From Daldinia sp. FL1419 (taxonomy: Eukaryota; Ascomycota; Sordariomycetes; Xylariales; Hypoxylaceae): a DNA stretch of 64,000 nt. Below, in pieces: positions 1 to 11,100 of the stretch. How positions within the stretch are numbered: position 1 is the stretch's first letter; each line of letters starts with the position of its first letter. The stretch covers positions 91,245 through 155,244 of the forward strand of contig MU623429.1 of NCBI GenBank assembly GCA_025201765.1. Reading direction: 5' to 3'. The notes under the pieces were generated by a model. The model had not been told where the DNA came from. It did no database searches and saw nothing but the letters and a program-made list of their open reading frames with translations. Both the position numbers and the translations under genes were made by a program.

Positions 1-1268
1 ATGGCACTAAAGATGCGTTTGTATCATACCTGATAACCACACATGTAAGGCTATATTCGGGTTGCTATCTTGTAACATGATATCTATATACTAAACCTCC
101 GATATAGTCGACATTCCCCTCCTTCCAGAAATCAACCTTCACTTCCCGCCGTCGCTTCACCGATTTCGTATTCCTCTACAAGACCCTCTCCAAGGACTAT
201 CCAGCGTGCGCGGTACCACCGTTACCAGACAAGCAACGCATGGAATACGTGCGAGGCGATCGCTTCGGCTCAGACTTCACCAACCGACGAGGCTTTTCAC
301 TGCAACGTTTCCTCACGCGCATCACGCTGCATCCTATTCTCCGCCGAGCACCCATATTCCACACCTTCCTCGAGTCCGCCGACTGGAATGCGACAATGAA
401 ATCTCGTGCCTCTAGGACTAGCACGACTTCCGACCCAGGCAACGGTGGCGTTTTTGATAACTTCGCCGACACCTTCATCAATGCCTTCACTAAAGTGCAC
501 AAGCACGACAAACGATTCGTCGAGGTCCGCGAGAAAAGCGATAAACTGGATGAGGACTTGGGGCACGTGGAGAAGGTCGTGGCGCGGGTCGCCCGACGAG
601 AAATAGATTTAGAGGCTGATCTACGGGACCTTACGGAGCAATTCCAAAAGCTGATCACACTAGAACCGGGTGTTGAGAGCGCTGTGCACGGATTCGCGGC
701 GAGCGTGGAGGATACAGCGACAGGGCTGAAGAAATTACGCGAGCACACGGATCAGGACTACCTAGGCAGTTTGCGGGATATGCAAGCGTACAGCCAAGCG
801 CTGAAGAATCTACTCAAGGCGCGCGAACAGAAACAACTAGATCACGAACAGCTCACAGAGTACCTAAACAAATCGACCGCGGACCGTGATTCCCTAGCCT
901 CGGGGTACGGGTACGGAAGCGCCGGTGCGCTGGGTGGTGCAGGGGGCTTCATCCGCTCCAAGATCGAGGACGTGCGAGGTGTAGATCACGAAGCGAGTAG
1001 GCGCGAACGACTACGTAAGCTCGAAATGCGCATCGACGAATTAACGACGGAAGCCGAGCGCGCGAAGAAAACAAGCGAAGCTTTCGACGAAGAAGTCGTC
1101 AAGGAGGTAGTAGACTTCGAGCGCATCAAGCGCGTCGAGCTGAAGCGACAGCTGGGTGGTCTAGCCGATGCGCATGTGGAGTTCTACGGCTCGGTCGCGG
1201 ATGTTTGGGAGCAGTACGTGAAGAACATGGAGAAGGAGGGGTTAAGCTCGTCATCGTATACGGGATAA
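1..1268 (+). CDS. snx4: Sorting nexin, SNX4/Atg24-type PX-BAR protein (5' end outside window)
   Basis: Partial gene; exons 1-44 (in frame from base 3) and 108-1268, with a phase-0 intron at 45-107 (GTAAGG...TAG, branch-like CTAAAC). The spliced product reads DAFVSYLITTH, STFPSFQK, then RRRFTDFVFLYKTLSKDYPA, which is the PX fold with its RRF phosphoinositide-binding motif. PPLPDKQRMEYVRGDRFG is the typical SNX4 continuation. The C-terminal two thirds is a charged, helical BAR-like coiled coil that ends in SSYTG before TAA. SNX4 proteins bind PI3P on endosomes, recycle cargo to the trans-Golgi network and act in selective autophagy. The first ATG at 240 lies inside the PX domain and is not the real start. 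The N-terminal start is off the window. Family assignment is firm; the symbol follows the family. Confidence 0.9.
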
Positions 1269-2281
1269 ATTAGGAACAAGGTGGGAGCCGCGCCGGTGGT
1301 ATAAGGAAAGGGAATGGAAGGATACGAGAGAGATTTACGAGAAAAAGAACCAGGAGAGGGGCATTGTGTTCAGGAGGCGGATACCGGCGTTGGGTTGAAT
1401 CGAGAGTAGCGTTCTCACGTATATGCATGCATACATTCATACTTGCCTTTCCTCAGGATTGGTCAGGTTAGCCAGGACGAGGCAGAGGCAATCAATAAGA
1501 GCTGAGGAGAGATGGGCACGCAGTGGCATAGGGAGTTCCAACTCTCCGTTTTAAAGGGCAGGAGTCGAACTAGGAAAAACACTATTACACAGGGGCGATA
1601 TGTGTATTATGCTCAGGCATATGTGGTATTCATATGTACCTAACTACCTACCTCTCCAACTTCCATACCTCTTAGCATAGGAGGGAAGTAGTCGTGGTCA
1701 TGCAGTGGTTCAGGAACAAACATCCATTCACATTAGGGATAAAGTCTGTTGGGCAAGTTATGGCGTTATCGGAACCGAATGAAGAAAGAAGAAGTTTGAG
1801 TTTGCGGCGATTGTAGAGAGAGGAGGAGGAGGAAGAAGAAGAAGAAGAAAGGGGTTATGCTTCTTTTCTGGTGATATGGAAGGTAGGGTGGGTACCGTTG
1901 AGCATTTTGTTGACTTTATTACTTTCGAATTGTATTTTAAGGGTGAAGATATCTTTGGTTTTGCTGCAAACGTGTAACTTGAGATGCAAAGGGTGAACTG
2001 CGAATGAAGGTGACTACATACCTAACCTAGGTACCTATCTAGGTTAATGTGAATCGTTCATCGGAGTAGTCTAACTGCAGATTGGCTATTGGTCCAATTC
2101 GTATACATAGTACAATTGAAAATTCTGCTCGTCAGTACTTGAAGCATACTCTTATTTAGAGTGTCTATTCAAAATGTTTAAGAAAGGAAGAAAGTGCTAC
2201 GTCAATTATCGAGATGTAAAAATGGACATAATAGGAGGAACTATAAAAAGGGACAAAAGAACAAAAAAAAAGAAATTGTTG
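1269..2281. other. Intergenic, SNX4 3' flank
   Basis: No gene is supported here. The stretch holds the 3' flank of the sorting nexin gene, a purine-rich GAG/GAA microsatellite at about 1815-1850, and one ACCTAGGTACCTA palindromic motif near 2020-2045. An A9 run at 2263-2271 is the complement of the Pol III terminator of the following tRNA. Confidence 0.6.
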
Positions 2282-2363
2282 CGACGTGGGCCTGATTCGA
2301 ACAGACGCTCCCGAAGGAACAAGATTTCTAGTCTTGCGCATTAGACCACTCTGCCACCACGCC
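2282..2363 (-). tRNA. tRNA-Ser (AGA)
   Basis: The minus strand folds as an 82-nt type II tRNA. The acceptor stem is GGCGTGG paired with CCACGTC. The anticodon stem is CAAGA/TCTTG with loop CTAGAAA, giving anticodon AGA. A long variable arm (TTCCTTCGGGAGC) identifies serine, and the T-loop contains GTTCGAATC. There is no intron. A run of nine T residues lies just downstream on the minus strand (plus-strand 2263-2271) and should terminate Pol III. Confidence 0.95.
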
Positions 2364-2785
2364 TCAGATGGTTAGTCAGGTGGCTGGATAGCCTTATAAG
2401 ACCTGCACCAACACACAATTGACCAAAATAATCTCTAGCCCACATCCCCTGGGCGACCTAAGGCACCTCTAACGGACGAACATCATTAACCTAGGATGGG
2501 TACCTCCTAGGCACGATAATAGGCAGTAACAGAAAAAAAAAAAAAAAAAAAAAAACCTTTCTCACGTATGTATGTATACCTAATGATATTAATTCGCAAT
2601 CCCCAAACGCCTTACGAACAATGCCTTATGCCAATACTAGTAAGTATGTATATACAGGTGGCAACAATCGTAGCCGTAGCGAGTAGCGCTAACGTATGTA
2701 TGCTACGACATATTCTAACGTTGATGAGACATCTAATGCTTCGAGAAGATGCTTTCTACAAGAGCTCCTTATTCCACTTGAGATT
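2364..2785. other. Intergenic with A23 homopolymer
   Basis: Region between the KEX2 stop codon and the tRNA-Ser gene. It contains a 23-nt A run at 2533-2555, CTAGG-rich motifs around 2490-2510, and presumably the KEX2 3' UTR. An open frame at 2568-2831 on the plus strand runs into KEX2 antisense and has no coding character. Confidence 0.5.
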
Positions 2786-5332
2786 CTATCTCCCTTCGCC
2801 TAACAGTCTAGAGCTTTGCTTCTCGCCGTGAGCTCGACCCGCTTCTTCCTCGTCGTCGCTGTCGTCACGGCTAGCAATATCGAAATGGCCCCTCTCTGAC
2901 TCGTTATCTTCATCCTCGCTACCGCCGGCGAAGGCATCGTATAATTCACCAGCACGTCGCCTTTGGTTGCCCTTCTCACCAGTGGCGCCTACACCGTCGC
3001 CGCCGTCATCAGCGTTGAGCGGCTCGAACTCGTAGTCGTCACGCGGGTTGTTGAGGCGCTGCTTGCGACGCATGAACCAGAACCACGCACCGAGTCCACA
3101 ACAGAAGGCGACGATGAGACCGATAGAGCCATAAATCCAGGCTTGGGTGCTAGACGAGACACCGAAAGTTGGGAGGAATGAGGGTAGCCAGGAACTTTCG
3201 GCGGTAGTCGTTTCCGCAGCTGCGGACTCGGTGCCCGTCTCGGTAGCAATACCGTCACCGGCAGTCTTACTAGGCTTGATGGGACGCTCGGGATGGTCTG
3301 TTGGGTTGGCAGCCGTCTCCGTGTTAGTAGCATCTGGGTTTGGAGGGAGGCTAGTTGTAACGGCGGGCGGAGTAGCAGTGCTCGTAACATCGTGGTCTGC
3401 GTCATCGTCTTCATTCGGCATGGGCAATAACGTAGCCTTGGAGGCATCGATACTCTCACCCCATAGTTTAAGATGCCAGTCGATGAATTTGCCAGAATCG
3501 TCGTTCACAATGCTGTCGCGCACAATGAGCGTCCATTTACCAACTCCCAACTCGCCCCTAGACTGTCGTTAGCGATGAAAACATCAAATTTGAACTTGGA
3601 ATTCTTACCAATGAACCACACTCATAAAAGTCCAGTCGTTGTAACCTTCCTTGCTATCGTCGTGTTTACGTGTAGCAGAGATATGGCTTACTACGTTGTC
3701 TGGACTGATGAGATCGACGCTCAAGTCGCCCCGGCGGCTGTGTTCGACATTCATAGTCACGGTAACATGCTCAAGACGTTCTAGATTGGCCTCCTTAAGC
3801 ATATCTTTCGTGACTTCGAACGTAACTGACAGTCCCTTGTCGCCTTGAGGGATATCTTTATTGACGTGTAACCACGGCGAGTAATACCAGGCCTGGGGTT
3901 TGACGTTCTTCCATGTCTTTGCTGTTTCCACGAGAGCGTAACTGTCAACCTTGCCATAGCCGAACGTATGGCTGAAGTTTTTGCCGATAGTAGTGGGTTG
4001 CCAGTCTCCGGTATCAAGGTCAACCGGCACTGCGCTCTGCATTGCGATATATTGCATATCTCTCCAGGTTAAATCGGGTCGGACTTCTAGGGCTAAAGCA
4101 AAGATACCAGCAGCTAGGGGTGCGGCGGCCGAGGTACCTCCGTGGCCGTTATAACATTGATTTTCTCCAACGTCCGTTGTGTGTATGGCGTCGCCGCTGC
4201 CACTGCTGTAGGTGACCACGAGTTGTGCTGAGCATTTCTCTGAGTAGTAGGGATGTAATCCCTGCCTATCAATGGCACCTACAGTGATGCTGTAAATGCT
4301 ATTCGTATACCCGTCAAAATTACAGTTGTCTTCACTTTGAGCACCGTTGCCGCTAGCAAAAACGTATATAGATCCCTTGTCGCCACGCCCCTTCTGCACA
4401 CCATTTAACATGGCCCTCTTGATAAGAATGCCAGGGGCGTCCATTGACTGTCCATCATCCGGTGGGCCCCAGGAGCAAGAGTAAATATCGTTATGCTGAA
4501 AATCGTAGTTCATCGCCGCGGCTTCATCCGCATCTGTGATTAGCTTACTCAGAATACGGATACCAGCGATCTTGGAATCGTATGCGACGCCAACACCACA
4601 AACATCGTTCTTGGCAGCTCCGACTTCGCCGGCACACCGGGTACCGTGCCTGTCGTCGGAAAGGGTCGGGCGAGGTTCTGGCCTCTGGTCATTAAAGTCG
4701 TAACTACCAGCGGCGTAATAGTTCGGCTTTAGATCGTTGCTGTACATATCTAACCCATCATCGACAATAGCGACGGTTGCGTTCTTTCCCGTAATACCCG
4801 ATAACCAGACACCGGTAACGTTTACATCATGTCCTACTTGAACAGGGTTGAATAAGTGCCATTGTTCGTTGAATATCGGGTCAGAAATCCCGAGTTTTCC
4901 CATCACAAATTTTTGCTTCTCCACTGCTTTCGAATCCGGTTTATCTTCTCGTTTTCCAGGATAAAGACCAGCTGGTGGGGGCGGGATGACTCGCTTCTGC
5001 ATGGGAGCCCGTAATTTTTGCTTGTGGGAGGATTTTACACCATCCAATACATCCGAAGTGTCTAGCGACCGTTTGCGCCGACGCTCTTGCACAGCGCGTC
5101 GCACGATATCTTCGGTAGCTTTAGAAGTAGAGAATATGTGATGGCCCGGAAGTTGGCCTAGCCGACCTTCGTGTCTGAGACCTAGCCTCAACGCGATTAG
5201 GTCAGGCTGAGCATCGCGGTCAAGGTGGAGGACGTAATAATCGTTAGAGTCGAAATCTCGGCGCTCCAAAGCCGCGGTGCCTAATCCAGCCAGGCCACCG
5301 ACAACCAGACCAACTAAAGGAGCGAATTTCAT
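2786..5332 (-). CDS. kex2: Kexin, proprotein-processing subtilisin-like protease
   Basis: Two exons (5332-3609 and 3557-2786) joined over a 51-bp intron at 3558-3608; the junction codon restores HWGELGVGKW and gives 831 aa. Kexin cleaves secretory precursors after KR/RR in the trans-Golgi. An N-terminal signal sequence is followed by a propeptide with KR at 113-114 before VIPPPPAG, the likely autocleavage site. The S8 triad is Asp191 (AIVDDGLD), His229 (DDRHGTRCAG) and Ser401 (GHGGTSAAAP), with oxyanion Asn329 (FASGNG). A P domain follows (SPWLHVNK to GKWTLIVRDS), then a Ser/Thr-rich stalk, one membrane span (YGSIGLIVAFCCGLGAWFWF), and an acidic cytosolic tail. The tail carries YEFEPL, resembling Tyr-based Golgi retrieval signals. 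All key residues are present, so it is probably functional. It is convergent with the sorting nexin gene. Confidence 0.97.
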
Positions 5333-8161
5333 GATGTAAGATCGAGTAGGGGCTAGTCAGAGCACCCCGCAGAGTTCCGTACTAATCGGCAATTATCGAT
5401 ATAGCGAACTTCGAGCCGGGTACAAGATCGAGTAAAGTAAGGTAGTCGGATATCGAGCTGCAAGATAAATAGGTACCTAGGTAGTTGCGTAGTTTTAGAG
5501 GTATGCAGAATATAGGTGAGTAATTCGAAAGTGGTCGGACGAAAAAGAAGAAATAGACAAAACAAAACACCTTCGCTCAAGGCGAATGTACGAACCCCCT
5601 TTACGAACGGAAAAGGAGTTAATTAATCAGATGAAAAAGAGGCAGTCTCCTCGTCGATCCGACGCAGATGAGAATCTGCTAAGTAAATATTACAATACTG
5701 CCGATTTGTTGGTGTCATGAACCAGTTAAGAGTATTGAGTATTGTAAAAGAATGAGTGTATTGAGTGTATGTAGACAGATAGGATGAAGTGGGATTGGAA
5801 GGTTTCACTGTCGTTGTTAACGCGAATGCGCAATGCAAGTTAGGGAGGGCTGTGGCGGCGTAATCGCCCTTCTGCACCTTCTACAACACTAACATAAGAC
5901 ACTAGCATAGGCTTAACGGGTCTGATGGGCCTAATAGGCAACTCACAGTGGAAAGCCAGGTGTTCCTAAATGCTTCCAAGCCATGCGCCACTTCCTTTTT
6001 AGGGACTAGATTGGCAAGATTAGCAGATATTATGGAGATCGTCTCAAGTTATAATTGGTTGTTTTTAAGGCTGTCGAGACCCTGACATAGGACCTACAGT
6101 AACATTATCGTAGTAAGAGCTATACATAACTTGATGTACAACCCTCCAGGATGGTAAACCATAGCGGCCTCCACTGGCTCCAGTATGCCATGAAGTAATT
6201 GTCAGGGTATTTTGTATGGGAAATCCCCTGACATATACTTATTGATCTCGAAAGTTCGATGATATTTTTCCTTACACGAGCCACAATACCGTGGTCATAT
6301 AAGCCACTGCGTATCTTTTCTATAAAAATGGTATATAAGTTACATGCGGGACTCTGAATGGGGCGGTGGAGGCCGCTATGGTTTACCATCCTGGAAGATT
6401 GTATGTAATAATTGAAGCCGCACGAGACCTTAGGCACTTAATGCAAGGTACCTAGCATCACGTACCTACACTACCTACGTCGTGCATCCATCGAGGTTTT
6501 TTTTTCTAGCGCAACTTAAAATAAAATCATGACAAAATCATTATGGAAGGTGTGACACTTCCCAGAAGCTTAATAATAATAATCTTCTCCAAAAAATTTT
6601 TAAAGCTTTTTGTTCTTTATTCTATTTCTTCTAACCTAGAATTCCTCGTAACAACATTGCGAAACGAGTCGTTCCGTACTTCGAAAGGAGTGTTTTCTCA
6701 TTTGGATATGACATCACTGCCAATCCAAGATCTACGGATGCCCGGTCGTCTACATCTAATTAAAGAAGCGAAGGATTTATTAGCTCTGTACGGTTCCGAA
6801 ATGGAATTCGTTTGGAGCCACGGCTCATGCCGGTGTTGGGGCAATTCTCTCCAATGAAACTCTTTTGAAAAGATTGATTGCTTAATTATAACTCGAAGCC
6901 TATCGCGTCGCTTGAAAGTCGAAGGTAAAAGAGAAGCGAACAGCTCCATTTCCTCCTCACGAGCAAACGGCGAACAAGTCGGTATCCGCAAATATTACAG
7001 ATCTGTTTGCATCCTTCATCTAAACCAGCTATATTGAATAGGCTACATATAGGTAAATGTCGTATAAAAATAAATACTAATAAATAATAAATCGTCCGTA
7101 TCTAAACCATCCCTTCTGTCTCTCAATTAATTGAGACGGAGCTTATCCCATTTACAATAAAGCATATTCACGGCCAACCACCGTTGTTTCGGGTTTCCGT
7201 CTGATCACTCCGGGTTGATGCACAATATAGTTTTACGACAAACGGTCATAGCTCCCGAGGGCCAGCTCCGATACCTTTGGCCTGGGCAAAGAAAAAAGAA
7301 GGGAAGCCCTTCCAAGGTTGTTCGCAATATTGTCCGACTAACACCAACTTGAATCCACTCATATACCTACCTAGGTACCTAACCTAGTCTACCCAAGCCG
7401 TATGAAGATGCAAGAAAAATAACTCCGCCGGCCGGTTGACCGCCTCTTTTCCGGGAGATCATATCCATTATGGATATCCATCATAAGCTACCTACTCATG
7501 ATCGGAGAATACCTATGCGATGCCTAATTTTTTTTTATTCTTTTTTTATTCAGACTCTCGCAGGTAGCATTTCTGTTGCTCATAAGATACGAGGTTAGAT
7601 CTGTATCTTACCGGGTTACATGGTTTGATTTTCTCCCCTGTTCCGCACCAGTCGTAATTCAGAATTTCAAACGAGAAAAATCGGGAGGCTTGTATGTAAG
7701 GCTTGGAGATCCGAAGAGGAAAAAAGAAGATCCCTGTGAAGCTTCTTTTCTCTTCCTTGCGCCAGCCTTGGAACAGAAGGCTGGAAATAGATTTTTACCA
7801 GCCAACTTATTAATTTTCTCAGTACCCTTTCAAACATAGATCAGTACCTAATCATGTACAAACTCATGTTGTCTATATTTCATTATATTCGCGATGGCGT
7901 CTCCATAAAGTTACATACGTCTTAGAAAAATACTTGAATCTGCTGTTCCCCATCTCTCTATTCCCCCCCCTGCATTAATTACCGACTGGCTTCAACCACC
8001 CGAACCGCATGTGTCTGCATGGCATTGGTCTATCATGGACACCTGCAGATGAGAGCTACTGTGTTAGTCCCGACACGACCTCACAGACCCTCCTCCCCCC
8101 CAGTTCGAGTTCAGCCCGTCTTTGCAGCCCAATCACCGCTAAGGCCTGATAGCTTCCCATA
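5333..8161. other. Intergenic, KEX2 to PhoD-like gene
   Basis: The two flanking genes are divergent, so this 2.8 kb holds both promoters. It contains a small inverted-repeat element (6134-6407, listed separately), TACCTAGGTA-type palindromes near 5470 and 7370, and a C-rich stretch just upstream of the PhoD-like start (about 8089-8101). The open frames here (for example 5623-5877 and 6543-6857) lack recognisable domains and splice logic, and I do not call them genes. Confidence 0.5.
6134..6407. mobile_element. Short inverted-repeat (MITE-like) element, about 270 bp
   Basis: Bases 6145-6174 and 6366-6395 are perfect 30-bp inverted repeats (left arm begins TCCAGGATGGTAAACC). The match continues outward less perfectly over about 11 bp on each side, and several of the differences are C/T transitions. 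The internal 190 bp has no coding capacity. This layout is what a non-autonomous DNA transposon looks like. I could not identify a clear target-site duplication, so the outer limits are approximate. A large hairpin or an inverted duplication not caused by transposition is possible. Confidence 0.5.
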
Positions 8162-11100
8162 ATGTCGACGCCTTATTGGGGCCAATTGCCCCCATCAAAA
8201 GCTCGCCGCATGTCTGCCGACTATGACCAGACTGATCGTCGACTGTCTTTGGATCAGTCTGTCGCCCCTACCCAGTCACAGACTTATTCCCATTCCCGAT
8301 CGCAGTCGCAGTCGCAGTCACAGTCGAATCGGACCTCCGTACAAACTACTCATACCGATGCCTACACAGATTCTACATTTAGTCCTCTACAATCACCTAT
8401 TACTTCCAATTTCCCTGGGAACGGATTAGCTCCTCGTCCTCCTTCTCTTCCCTACGGACAAAATCAGTATCCTGCAGAGTTGCAAGGAAAACGGACCAGG
8501 CGTGCCAGCCGAGCGCAAGAAGAGTTCTCCTACGACGATACTCCCGCGTCTCCTCCCCCTCCCCCAGCCGCTCCCCCAGCCGCTCCCGACGTCCCTAGAG
8601 GCCCGCCAGTTAGTTATAGAGATCCTTACAGAAACAGCAGTCCAGCTTTTACTCCCACATACACCTACAACGCGGACGGTTCGCCTGGACCGCCGCTTTC
8701 GGCTTACCGATTTGGTTCCCCAATATACGGCTCCCCTCAAACACGAATAGCAGCCATGGACTCCGAATCCTTCTACAAAGATGACACCCCAGAGGTCGAA
8801 AGGTTGAATAGGCCGCCCGTATTAAACCGAAACCTACAAAATTTTGGTGGCGAAGGTGGGGGTGCTAGTAAACAACCATTTCGAAGCCTTGAAGGGTCTA
8901 AATCCATAGAGAAGCCAGCAAACGGTGACGCGGCCGAGAAGGAGACTGTAGAACCTTCTGTACCAAAGAGACAGGGAACACTCAGCGCGCCAGTAAAGCG
9001 CCCAACGTGGGCAGACGACCGGTCACCGTTGCAAAGGCTCGAGCTGACCCTCGATAGCATCACCAAGGAAGAGAAACGAGCGCGTGTGGAAGCAGCCGAG
9101 CATCGCGCAAGAGAACGGGCAGCGCGGCGAGAAAGTGCTTCAATTCAGGAGAGGCTCCAACTTCCCCCCGAACGTCAGACCCAACCTCAATATAGAGATG
9201 GGCGCCACTCGGATACTCGAGCAGAAGAACAGCGTGCAGTTGTTGACACGGCGCCAGCACAGCCATCGGCGGCCGCATCTCGCGGACCTTCAGCTCGTAG
9301 CCTTCCAGAAGAAGAAGTTAGGCGGCCATCTAATCAAGTTCCAAACTCACAAATTCCAGTTGCTAGAAATCGAAATACCACCGCAGCCGAGAAAGCTGAT
9401 ATGCCCCAAGGTAACTTGAGCTTTCGTGAAAGAGCTGCTAAGAACGACGCCAATTGGACAAGAGATGCAGAAAGTAGTTCACCCACGTCGCCCATCACTC
9501 CAGTAAGTGGGGGGTTTTCTCTCACTCGTAGTGGTAGCAACAAACTTAAGAAGAATCCGCCGGGTGATCCCTGGTATAGCGCGCGTAAGGAGGCCGAAGA
9601 AAGATCGACTGCTCAATACAGACGCAATTCGATAAAAGAGGGGTCAAATGAAGTGTCTAGAGATATAGGTGTCCCGCTGGGTGCTAAGAAGCCTGGAAAT
9701 GAGACGATCAAGTTGGTGCCAGTTTCGCCAGATTATAACGAAAGGCCACCAGCAAGAGGTAAGCAACTCAATCAAGAAGGTTACAAAGAACCTCTAGTTC
9801 CACAGAAAGCGCCTACGGTCGCGGTTGGGCTTGGTCGATCTGAGTCAATAAGAAATAATCAAAACGTACCACCATCACAGCACCCTTACCAAACACCAGT
9901 ACGTAACATGAAAGACCCTCCAGCACCCGCTAGGAGCGTTGTGAAATCCGTTACTTTTCCGGATCGAAAGCATGAAGCTCAAATATTCGAAGAGGACAAC
10001 TACAATTCAGATATGGGCGATCATAAACTCGGCATCCATGATTACATGTATCGAGGCAAGCTTACGCCTGGTCGAGGGATATATCAACCGCCAAAATACT
10101 TGGAGGAGTGGAAGAAGGCCACAGTCGGAACGCTAGCGGGTCCTTTGTTGGACCTTAATGAAGAGCCCAACGCTAATAATACTAATACTACTGATGATAA
10201 GAGCATGCCGTGGTGGGAGAGCCCCCCAAATAGTAAGCGTAGAGGTAGCACGACGACGGGACCGTCACCAGAAGCTTTCGGGGGATCATACGACGAAACC
10301 AGGGGCCCGACGAGATTTAAGCCAGCATTGTATCTCAAATGCGGGCCGTTGCTGCGTTATTGTGGTCTTCGTCATGAAAAGCCATTGGCACGAGCAAACC
10401 GCAACGAAGAGCAAGAAATATGGAGAGGTAGCGTCATGATCGTCACACAGGACTCGGAGTCATCCTATGACATTCCTCCAATCCTCCGGCTCTTTGTTCA
10501 ACCCATTGAACTCCTCCCACCGCCTCCGGCTGAAATACGCGGAGGACAGGCTCTACCACCAGAGTATGTGGATCCGATCGCTGGCATTCCAAAGCTTGGT
10601 CGTCGAGGAGAAACATTGTATGTGAGGCCGGTGGAACACTTAGAAGAAGCGAAGGATGTTTCGAGATTGGATCCTGACGACGGTCTGTTCGAGATCACCA
10701 GAACTGCCCCTGACTTCAGTAACGGACCTGATCCTCCGGGTTCTTTTGCTAGTCGCAAGAGACGGACTCAGGTTGACGGAGAGAAGCTAGGGAAGTACAA
10801 GGACGTGCGTGGATTCCGGCTACATGCCGAACGAGGCCACACATTCTGGAGATTTAACATCGAGGTCGAGCTTCGGGGCCACCAACAGAGAATTGCCTAC
10901 CGCATTAACCATGGTCCCTCGATGGGCTTCTGGGTACCTGCTCGGGGTGAGTCGATGAATATTATGTTCTACAGCTGCAATGGGTTCAGCTTGAGCGTGA
11001 ACCCAGATGACTTCAGTGGACCAGATCCCATGTGGCGCGATGTGCTCAACAACCACCAAACTCGGCCGTTCCATGTTATGCTTGGAGGCGGAGACCAACT

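Noticed and set aside
240..1268. ATG at 240 as the start of the sorting nexin
   Set aside because: The frame upstream encodes the PX core (RRRFTDFVFLYKTL) and a good intron at 45-107 links to a further exon, so the real start is outside the window.
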